Part shown: positions 57,536-64,000 of the stretch, in pieces
How the letters are laid out: each line of letters begins with the position of its first letter
Numbering within the stretch: position 1 is the stretch's first letter
Assembly: GCA_964505555.1 (NCBI GenBank)
Contig: CAZDIO010000117.1
Coordinates: 1-64,000, forward strand
DNA from: CAZDIO01 sp964505555
GTDB lineage: Bacteria > Bdellovibrionota_C > UBA2361 > SZUA-149 > CAZDIO01
Direction of reading: 5' to 3'
Length of the DNA stretch: 64,000 bases
Notes under the pieces: generated by a model
Told to the model about the DNA's origin: nothing
Seen by the model: only the letters and a program-made list of their open reading frames with translations
Database searches by the model: none
Position numbers and translations under genes: made by a program

Positions 57536-60160
57536 TCATCTACTCATTACTTGGGCATTTTCTATAAGGCGGATAAACTCCTGCCTCAAACCGTCAGCGT
57601 CCTCGCCTTTACCGCTTCTTAGCACCGGTAAAACATCTTTGAGAGTATATGAACTTGCATGCTTACTTCCTCTGAGAATCTGCGCGGCGTAAACCACCCC
57701 AGCAGCAAATCGAAAATCAACTGTGCTGTTTTGTAAGTCTCTTTTTATCTGATCTGCTTGAATGGGAAACTCAAGTTGCTCAGAGTGCTCTTTATTTGGC
57801 TCCTTAAATCGAATTTTTACAAACGCAACTTCATTTATATCTTCAGCAATCGGTTCTCGAAGCTCATTTTCGGCGGGCTGCTCTTCCTGTACCTTCTTTT
57901 GGTAGCGAAGTCCTTCATCGAAACTTTCGTTTGGTAACTTTTCTCCAACAAGAACAATCTCATAGAGCGCCGTCACAGTGTGGCCTGAGCCAACCTCTCC
58001 AGCATCAATTGCATCATTTTTAAAATCTCTTGCCTGAAGCTTTCGATTGTCATACCCCAGCAACCGATAGGCCTTAACCACTTTTGGATTAAACTCAATT
58101 TGGAGTTTGACGTCTTTTGCTACCGTTTCCATGGTTTGGGTAAGTTGTTCAACAAATACTTTTCGAGCCTCATCAAAGGAGTCGAAGTAAAAATAATTTC
58201 CGTTTCCCCGATTGGCAAGTTGCTCCAGGTTTTTCTCGTTATAGTTCCCCTCTCCGACACCGATCGTGGTTAGGGTAATTCCTGATCGTCTCTTTGTTTC
58301 GATCATCTGCATTAAGTGATCAAACTGATACGTCCCAACGTTAAAATCCCCATCGGTAACGATAATGACACGGTTTACTCCCTCATTGGTTCGATTTTGT
58401 GAGGCGATATCATAGGCAAGATCTAGTCCGGCCCCCCCGTTTGTTCCCCCATTAGCAGAGAGCCCTCGAATTACTGAAAGAATCCGCTCCTTCTCACTAC
58501 CCCGAGTAGAAGAAAGGATCACCTGGGCATTGTTGGCAAACGTTACGATTGAGACTCTATCGGTAGCTCTCATCTCTTTAACAAGGATCTCCAGACTTCG
58601 CTTTAATAGTCCAAGTTTGTTGTCTGCCATCATCGAACCAGAGGTATCGATGAGAAACACTAAATTCCATCCACTATCTTCATTTCGAACCACCTCTTTT
58701 GCTTTCACTCCGAGCTTTAAGAGGTATTTTCCTGGCGAAAAAGGAGAAGGTGCGATCTCAGAATTTACTGCAAACGGTTTTTCATGTTGTGAAGGATAGT
58801 TATACGTAAAGGCATTAACAAACTCCTCCACCCGCACTGAATCTGCTGGAGGAAGTTTCCCCATCGAGAGAAAGCGGCGTGCATTTGCAAAGCTTCCTGT
58901 ATCGACATCGATACTAAACGTCGAGAGGGGTTGGCTAGTTACAAGTTCTTGTGGATTTTCATCGTAGTGACCGTAAACCTCTTGCTCACTCGGCACAGAA
59001 GGAACCGGAGGAATTGGAAAGCTCCGCCGGTAGTAATCATGTGGAGACGGCTCAACTATCGCTCCTCCTTCCCCACCATATCCTGCTGTCAATTCATTAG
59101 CAGGAGGACTGTTTTTTTCATCCGTTGACTCTGCAATCCATTTCTTTCCTTCTAATCTGTATGATTTACTCCCGGCTCCATCACGATCTTTTAACACCAA
59201 TACTCCGTCGGAAGGTTGCCGTTGTTCGGCACTTGGCGCAAAACCTGTAAGCATGTCCATCCCTCCAATCGATGGGTTGTCTGCCGAAAGCCCAGCCGTA
59301 GCCTGAGCAGCCTGGCGCTGACCTTCCTCGTCTCCCACTAAAGAAAGACTCAGCTTACCGCTTGCTTCTGCCAATTGCAGACGTTGAGCATCCCGTTCGT
59401 TTACAAGGAGTGTCACCTTGCTAGAGTCCTCCTTTTTTTGTTCAGTGTTCTTACCTTCTGAACCAGCCGAGAGAACCTTTGCTGAACGGACAATGGTGGT
59501 AATTTTCTGATTCTTATCGCGATCGGTATAGGAGTACATAACATCTGCCCGCGTGCCGGGCTTTGAAAATCCTTCCGCTCCCGCCGTAGCACCAAGATCG
59601 ACGGTAATCGCACGGTGCCCCGGGGGAATTACTGGTGCAACCGGAAGAGTTGCTTCTTTTTCAGTTACAGCGTCCGGACTCTGATGAACATCTGATTCTG
59701 TCTTATTTTTGAGAAGATCTTTACTTTTCTCCCTCTCATCTCTCTCTTTCTTCTCTACCGGAACTTGAACCCCAGAGGAAACAACAGATTTTCGAATAAT
59801 CTCTGGACTTGTTACTAACTCCCTTTGAGCAAGAAAAAGAGCGATACATGCCGTAGCTGCAACAGCGAGAGGGATTGGAAAGCCCTTTTTTGCTTTCTCT
59901 AGTATTCTCGAGAAAAGCTCTCTCCGACGCAAACTCTCACTCTCTAGCGCCTCCATCACCTGCACCCGAAATTCAGGCCCTACGGTGCGCACCTCTTCTG
60001 AAACAAACCGCTCCAATTGTAAGAGTTTTTTATACTGCGCCAGGGAGTCTCGACACTTTTCACACTCACCAAGATGCGCTTCGACCTTCTTTCGAAACTC
60101 CTCAGGAAGAGTCTCTTCAATAAGTCCTAAGAAACTTTCTTCAACTACTTTGTGTCTCAT
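57536..60160 (-). CDS. Anti-sigma zinc finger / RcpC-CpaB-like / VWA (YfbK-type) fusion protein
   Basis: An 874-residue fusion. Residues 1-45 are an anti-sigma zinc-binding domain (H29, C33, C36 in AHLGECEKC). One membrane helix follows (94-111). Residues 170-275 match the RcpC/CpaB domain of Flp pilus assembly (IPPGHRAITVDLGATAG, FSKPGTRADVMYSY). Residues 395-870 are a YfbK-type von Willebrand A unit with its MIDAS DTSGS at 505-509 and the C-terminal DUF3520-like part. The ATG at 60160 overlaps the sigma gene stop (ATGA) and has GGGGTG before it. It probably holds the ECF sigma factor at the membrane and releases it on an envelope or adhesion signal. Confidence 0.9.
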   Translation of the reverse strand: MRHKVVEESFLGLIEETLPEEFRKKVEAHLGECEKCRDSLAQYKKLLQLERFVSEEVRTVGPEFRVQVMEALESESLRRRELFSRILEKAKKGFPIPLAVAATACIALFLAQRELVTSPEIIRKSVVSSGVQVPVEKKERDEREKSKDLLKNKTESDVHQSPDAVTEKEATLPVAPVIPPGHRAITVDLGATAGAEGFSKPGTRADVMYSYTDRDKNQKITTIVRSAKVLSAGSEGKNTEQKKEDSSKVTLLVNERDAQRLQLAEASGKLSLSLVGDEEGQRQAAQATAGLSADNPSIGGMDMLTGFAPSAEQRQPSDGVLVLKDRDGAGSKSYRLEGKKWIAESTDEKNSPPANELTAGYGGEGGAIVEPSPHDYYRRSFPIPPVPSVPSEQEVYGHYDENPQELVTSQPLSTFSIDVDTGSFANARRFLSMGKLPPADSVRVEEFVNAFTYNYPSQHEKPFAVNSEIAPSPFSPGKYLLKLGVKAKEVVRNEDSGWNLVFLIDTSGSMMADNKLGLLKRSLEILVKEMRATDRVSIVTFANNAQVILSSTRGSEKERILSVIRGLSANGGTNGGAGLDLAYDIASQNRTNEGVNRVIIVTDGDFNVGTYQFDHLMQMIETKRRSGITLTTIGVGEGNYNEKNLEQLANRGNGNYFYFDSFDEARKVFVEQLTQTMETVAKDVKLQIEFNPKVVKAYRLLGYDNRKLQARDFKNDAIDAGEVGSGHTVTALYEIVLVGEKLPNESFDEGLRYQKKVQEEQPAENELREPIAEDINEVAFVKIRFKEPNKEHSEQLEFPIQADQIKRDLQNSTVDFRFAAGVVYAAQILRGSKHASSYTLKDVLPVLRSGKGEDADGLRQEFIRLIENAQVMSR

Positions 60161-60729
60161 CGCATACACCCCACAAGTTGGTCTTTTAGGAGAAGTCGTG
60201 CTGTGTTTAACCTCGAGCGCACCGTTCCTACCGGAATTCCTAAAATAGTTGCCGCCTCCTCGTATTTTTTGTTTTCAAACGCACAGAGCACCAAGGCTTC
60301 CCGATACTTCGGTTTTAAATTCGCCACAGCAGTTCGTAACTCGTCAATTAACTCCTGGTCATAAGGACGATCCTCTGCTTCAGCTATCCTCTCACCATGT
60401 TTATCTTCAAACGTTGTCATCTTCATCTGAGTCTTGTACCGCTTTGATGAAAAATAAGAGTTCGTTACATTGAGCGTAATTCGTATCAACCATGTTGAAA
60501 AACTTGCTTCGAAACGAAATGAAGAAAGATTAAGATAGGCTTTAAGAAACACCTCTTGGGCAAGCTCCTTTGCGGTCTGCTCATCTCCAAGCTGTCTGAC
60601 GATCATCGCAAAGACCTTTCCTTGATGAAGCTCCACCAAATGGCGAAACTCCTCCTTCTCTCCAGAGATAACTCTCCGGATGATCTCAGGTTCGGCTGCG
60701 CTTTCATCCCCGATTGAGGCTATCTCCAT
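60157..60729 (-). CDS. ECF (sigma-E-like) RNA polymerase sigma factor
   Basis: A 190-residue group IV sigma factor. Region 2 spans about 25-95 (FRHLVELHQGKVFAMIVRQ, DEQTAKELAQEVFLKAY, FEASFSTWLIRITLN). Region 4 spans about 130-185 (LKPKYREALVLCAFENKKYE, GIPVGTVRSRLNTARLLLK). There is no sigma-3 domain or signal-binding extension. It is co-translated with the anti-sigma fusion and has an ECF-type promoter candidate directly upstream, which suggests self-activation. Targets outside the operon cannot be told from here. Confidence 0.95.
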   Translation of the reverse strand: MEIASIGDESAAEPEIIRRVISGEKEEFRHLVELHQGKVFAMIVRQLGDEQTAKELAQEVFLKAYLNLSSFRFEASFSTWLIRITLNVTNSYFSSKRYKTQMKMTTFEDKHGERIAEAEDRPYDQELIDELRTAVANLKPKYREALVLCAFENKKYEEAATILGIPVGTVRSRLNTARLLLKDQLVGCMR

Positions 60730-60757
60730 AAACCTTTCTTACATTGCCTTTCGCTGC

Positions 60758-60785
60758 TTAGACCAATAAAAATAATAAGAGTTCG
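60758..60785 (-). promoter_or_regulatory. Candidate ECF sigma autoregulatory promoter
   Basis: On the minus strand CGAACT is followed after a 17-base AT-rich spacer by TCTAAG. This resembles the RpoE-type pattern GAACTT and TCTGA. It lies about 28 bases before the sigma gene ATG. The AAC of the -35 is the most diagnostic feature of ECF promoters. Single-site recognition by eye leaves a fair chance of coincidence. Confidence 0.5.
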
Positions 60786-60913
60786 GTATACAAGTAACCG
60801 GTTATGCGTATTCTCGAAATAATGAACGTTTTGGGGAGATTACTGGTTCTTTCTCCCTTATCTTCCTCATGGTAAATCATTGAGTTACTCCGTATGCTGC
60901 CCTCAATAAAATT

Positions 60914-62200
60914 ATGAAACAGATCTTTCAAAGCTGGTGGCCAATGGCGATGAGTTGGCTTTTTATGGCCCTTGAGTGGCCTATGGTCAGCGCAATCATT
61001 GCACGGCTTGAAAATCCTGAATTTAACTTAGCAGCCCTCGGGGGCGTGGCTTTTCCGATTGCGATGGTGATTGAAGCGCCGATCATTCATCTTCTTGTCG
61101 CTTCAACTACTCTTTGTAAAGACAAGAAACTCTACCGCCAGCTCTACCGCTACATGATGGTCGTTGGTGCCTCACTGACCCTCCTTCATCTTTTACTCTC
61201 CGTAACTCCACTCTTTGATAGCGTGTTATTGCGCATAATTAACCCCCCTCCGGAACTTCATGATGAGATCCGACAAAGCCTGATCCTCCTTCTTCCTTGG
61301 ACCTGGTCAATTGCGTACCGAAGATTTCACCAAGGAGTGCTCATTCGAAGTGGTCGCACCCAGATGGTTGGACTTGGCACCTTGGTCAGACTCCTCGGAG
61401 GCGCCTTAGCGTTAGCACTCTGTCTGACACTGAACATCGGCTCAGGGGCAACCGTTGGCGCCATAGCACTAAGCTTTGCTGTGTTTTCTGAGGCGGTTTT
61501 TATCGGTGTAATGAAATCAATCGTAATGAGAACCGGACTTTTTCCCGAAGATACAAACCAAAAACCTCTTACCCCAAAATCGTTCTTTTCATTTTATCTC
61601 CCTCTGGCGATGGCAAGTATCCTCTACCTCTGCGTGCATCCTCTGGGAAGTGCCGCGATGAGCCGTATGCCTAACCCGATCATCTCCCTTGCGCTATGGC
61701 CGATCGTTTCTAACTTTATTATTATCTTTCGAAGTCCTGGTCTTGCACTCCTTGAAGTAGTAATCACCTATCTCGATAAGCCAGGTTCTCTTCCCCTATT
61801 AAAGAAATTTTGTGGGCGTGTTCTTATTGTCATGACCTTAGCAATGATTCTTGTTTCGCTTACGCCGATCGCAACATTCTGGTTTTCCTCCGTGGTTGGA
61901 TTAAATCCGCAGCTGTCAACCCTTGCGAAGATGTCACTCTGGATGGCGATTCCGATGGTGATGCTAACTCCGGTCTATGGATTTCACCAAGCGTTAATTA
62001 CTCATGCAGGAAAAACAATTCATGTTACCATTGCGGTGTTCTGTTTTATCTCAATTTCAGCTCTCGTTTTTGCGATGGGACTTTCTTTAAAAATTCTTCC
62101 GGGACTTTTTGTAACGATTCTCGCCTTCTCAAGCGCGATGACGGCTTCAACAAGTTGGCTTTGGTTCCAAGCAAGACGGTTAAGACTTACTGGGAATTGA
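60914..62200 (+). CDS. MATE/ANKH-like polytopic membrane protein
   Basis: A 428-residue protein with about twelve membrane helices in two similar halves, as in the MOP flippase superfamily. The segment GGVAFPIAMVIEAPIIHLL and the later PWTWSIAYRRFHQGVLI look like the bacterial ANKH-like branch rather than drug-exporting MATE proteins. Substrate unknown; lipid-linked sugars, multidrugs or pyrophosphate-like anions are possible. No ribosome site is evident. Its stop lies 8 bases from the stop of the convergent glycosyltransferase gene. Confidence 0.75.
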   Translation: MKQIFQSWWPMAMSWLFMALEWPMVSAIIARLENPEFNLAALGGVAFPIAMVIEAPIIHLLVASTTLCKDKKLYRQLYRYMMVVGASLTLLHLLLSVTPLFDSVLLRIINPPPELHDEIRQSLILLLPWTWSIAYRRFHQGVLIRSGRTQMVGLGTLVRLLGGALALALCLTLNIGSGATVGAIALSFAVFSEAVFIGVMKSIVMRTGLFPEDTNQKPLTPKSFFSFYLPLAMASILYLCVHPLGSAAMSRMPNPIISLALWPIVSNFIIIFRSPGLALLEVVITYLDKPGSLPLLKKFCGRVLIVMTLAMILVSLTPIATFWFSSVVGLNPQLSTLAKMSLWMAIPMVMLTPVYGFHQALITHAGKTIHVTIAVFCFISISALVFAMGLSLKILPGLFVTILAFSSAMTASTSWLWFQARRLRLTGN

Positions 62201-62208
62201 GCTTCGTT

Positions 62209-63762
62209 TTATTTACGATACACCTTGATCTCAAGGTGCGAGGAGCCGGGGATCGGCTTTGTCTCGATAAGCTTAAGAGACTGATCAAGTCGGCTGATAA
62301 GAAAACTACTTACTTCTTGATCGTATCCAGAAAATACCCACACTTTTACCTCTGTTGGTGCTTCAGCGATCACCTTAAGAATATCGTTTGCGTCTCTTTC
62401 TAACACCTCGGGCTTTGAAAGAAATGCTTGTACATCGCGATGAACTGGATGAAGAACCATCTCTGCAGGATAGGTCGAGGTGATAAACTTTTTTCCATTA
62501 TCGAGTAAATGCGAATAGTAGAGATAGGGTCCATAACTCATACTGGTAAAAAGAAGGATGTCGTTATCATTTGCTTCCTGAAGAACAACTGCCGTAGCCT
62601 CACGATCTGAGTAAGGCACTCCTTTGAACTCCGCTCGGACAAGAGCAAAAAGTGACCCTGCCATCATCAATAGCGCACCAAAGAATATTAATCGGGAACT
62701 TGCAAAGCGCACAATCACTAAGGAGAGACACACCGCAAGTGGTGGAAGTGCGGGGATAGTGTAACGGCTGCCATAAATAACTTCATATTGGGAAACCAAA
62801 AACGGAACGAGTAAGGTAAGTATAAACAAAAAGAAGAAACAAAAGACCTCTCGTTCGTAAATATACCCGATCACCCGTCGAAGAGGAGATCTCTCATCTT
62901 CACTGTTTTTTCTCTCAATTTGGGCTCCAAAAAATATACTGCTAAGAAAATACGCACCGATAAAGAGCGCCTCGTTTCCCCCATAAAAATCAAGGATACT
63001 CTCAAGAAGTACCGCGAGTCCTGGTTTTTCAATCCATCCTGTCGGGCTTCCTGAAGCTTGTTGAACAACAATTGGCGCCCATCCCACAAGAAATGGAAGC
63101 ATACTGGCACCGTACACAAAGAATAAAAACCGAAAACTTTTTTTTGAAAAAAACAGAAGTGCTGCCACTCCTTGAGCAAATAACGAGAAAATAAACCAAT
63201 AGTGAGTAAATGTTCCAAGAACATTTACCAGGAGATAACAACTGGTGTTAAAAAGGGTGCGATCTTTTCGGATAAACAACTTTACAAAAAACAGTAAAGA
63301 GAGAACGGTTAGAAAACCAAGAAGGGAGTACATCCGAACAAACATCCCCACAGCGATCGCCAAAGGACTTACGGCAAAAAAAAGTGCGCTTAATACACCA
63401 ACCGTATGATTTTTTGCGCTTCTCCCTAAAAGATACATTGCAGGAATGCTCAGGAGAAAGAAGATCCAGGAAAACGTTCTTACCGATTCTTCAGCAAAAC
63501 CAAATACTTTTGTCCATCCGATGAGCGCAGTAAAATAAAAAGGTGGTTGAGAGTCATGGAGAAGTTGCTCAATGAGCTTTTTTACCCCCCCAAACGTTAC
63601 AAAAACACTGTGACACTCATCTAACCACAGCGGCTTTGTGGCAGAAACAATGGCAAAAAGTATGGTTGTTATTAGCGCCAAAAAACAGACGAGAAGTAAG
63701 AGCGGAAAAGAACTCCTCTCCTCAGGAGAGTCACCTTTTAGATCTGTTCGGTATCGAGACAT
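62209..63762 (-). CDS. GT-C (family 39-like) membrane glycosyltransferase
   Basis: A 517-residue polytopic protein of the ArnT/PMT-like group, which moves sugars from a polyprenyl carrier onto lipid or protein in the periplasm. The first loop carries the acidic catalytic motif KPLWLDECHS (about 44-53) and the SQPPFYFTALIGW segment typical of this group. About eleven helices precede a soluble C-terminal domain (about 385-517). It overlaps the upstream glycosyltransferase gene by 25 bases, so both belong to one polysaccharide or glycolipid operon continuing beyond the window. Confidence 0.85.
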   Translation of the reverse strand: MSRYRTDLKGDSPEERSSFPLLLLVCFLALITTILFAIVSATKPLWLDECHSVFVTFGGVKKLIEQLLHDSQPPFYFTALIGWTKVFGFAEESVRTFSWIFFLLSIPAMYLLGRSAKNHTVGVLSALFFAVSPLAIAVGMFVRMYSLLGFLTVLSLLFFVKLFIRKDRTLFNTSCYLLVNVLGTFTHYWFIFSLFAQGVAALLFFSKKSFRFLFFVYGASMLPFLVGWAPIVVQQASGSPTGWIEKPGLAVLLESILDFYGGNEALFIGAYFLSSIFFGAQIERKNSEDERSPLRRVIGYIYEREVFCFFFLFILTLLVPFLVSQYEVIYGSRYTIPALPPLAVCLSLVIVRFASSRLIFFGALLMMAGSLFALVRAEFKGVPYSDREATAVVLQEANDNDILLFTSMSYGPYLYYSHLLDNGKKFITSTYPAEMVLHPVHRDVQAFLSKPEVLERDANDILKVIAEAPTEVKVWVFSGYDQEVSSFLISRLDQSLKLIETKPIPGSSHLEIKVYRK

Positions 63763-64000
63763 GAGTTTAAGTAATACTTTGCCAGTGCCACCACTTCAAG
63801 ACTTTTATCAAAGAGCGCTCGTGCATTGGTGGCGATCTTTTCTCGTTCTGTATCGTGTTGTAGGTAGTAGCGAACAAGATCTTCAAGGTCAGACATATCG
63901 GGTTTTGTAAAAACGATATGCTCTCTATCGATCAACGAGAGCGGTAAGCGCGTTCCAAGTGGGTGACTAATGATAAAACTGCCGATCGCTAAGTAATCAA
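63738..64000 (-). CDS. C-terminal end of a glycosyltransferase (truncated by the window)
   Basis: The last 87 codons of a gene that runs off the right edge. The frame reads DYLAIGSFIISHPLG, IVFTKPDMSDLEDLVRYYL and EREKIATNARALFDKSL. This is the C-terminal nucleotide-sugar-binding pattern of GT-B (GT1/GT4-like) enzymes: 'E/DYLA.G', then a damaged-remnant acidic position and the final helix. It overlaps the GT-C gene by 25 bases. Activity and sugar cannot be told from this fragment. Confidence 0.65.
   Translation of the reverse strand, partial: DYLAIGSFIISHPLGTRLPLSLIDREHIVFTKPDMSDLEDLVRYYLQHDTEREKIATNARALFDKSLEVVALAKYYLNSCLDTEQI

Overview
The window looks like chromosome from a flagellated, Gram-negative, probably respiring bacterium. 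The signs are MotA/MotB, an OmpA-type outer-membrane protein, lipoproteins with clear lipoboxes, a single-subunit NADH dehydrogenase, electron-transfer flavoprotein plus acyl-CoA dehydrogenase, HslVU, and the diaminopimelate branch of lysine synthesis. Large FG-GAP/Rhs and 'WGSS..DVW.VG' propeller proteins, a Ser/Thr kinase with ankyrin repeats, a TadE-like pseudopilin and a type III polyketide synthase cluster would fit a deltaproteobacterial or Bdellovibrionota-like lineage. That placement is a guess from gene content only; no rRNA or tRNA gene was seen. Genes are densely packed on both strands with many ATGA/GTGA overlaps.

Layout. 1-5.3 kb: motAB (minus), then divergent citrate synthase, a D-amino-acid aminotransferase and a small membrane protein. 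5.4-9.97 kb: an unrecognised secreted protein, a dispersed inverted repeat, and etfB-etfA-DUF192. 10-12.7 kb: GbsR/MarR-like regulator, DUF2071 protein and NDH-2. 12.8-20.9 kb: an accessory island with one 2065-residue SpvB/FG-GAP/Rhs protein, a structured intergenic region, a REP-associated (Y1) transposase with its own repeats, and a perfect 15-bp hairpin. 20.9-27.7 kb: OmpA-like protein, acyl-CoA dehydrogenase, acyl-CoA synthetase and glutamine synthetase. 27.9-31.35 kb: kinase-ankyrin, TadE-like, CBS and glyoxalase-fold genes. 31.65-38.1 kb: one long minus-strand operon hslV-hslU-lipoprotein-lysA-dapF-dapA-dapB, followed by a long imperfect hairpin with CTTAGA repeats. 38.3-44.7 kb: aminopeptidase P, SIMPL protein, a small cysteine-rich secreted peptide and a 1244-residue secreted propeller protein.

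44.8-49.8 kb holds a D-alanyl dipeptide module: a VanX-type dipeptidase, a methyltransferase and a double-module Lrp regulator, divergent from an 806-residue protein made of two D-Ala-D-Ala ligase units. 50.1-57.5 kb holds what I consider the most interesting system: a type III polyketide synthase with a flavoprotein oxidoreductase, a YceI-like periplasmic lipid-binding protein, a UbiG-like methyltransferase and an isoprenylcysteine-methyltransferase-like membrane enzyme. These diverge from a membrane-anchored LuxR-type regulator and an MmpL-type exporter. By analogy with SrsABC and BpsAB it should make, methylate, oxidise and export a phenolic or pyrone lipid. 57.5-60.9 kb encodes an ECF sigma factor and a co-translated fusion of zinc-finger anti-sigma, transmembrane, RcpC/CpaB-like and von Willebrand A domains, preceded by an ECF-like promoter candidate. 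The window ends with a MATE/ANKH-like membrane protein, a GT-C glycosyltransferase and a truncated GT-B glycosyltransferase.
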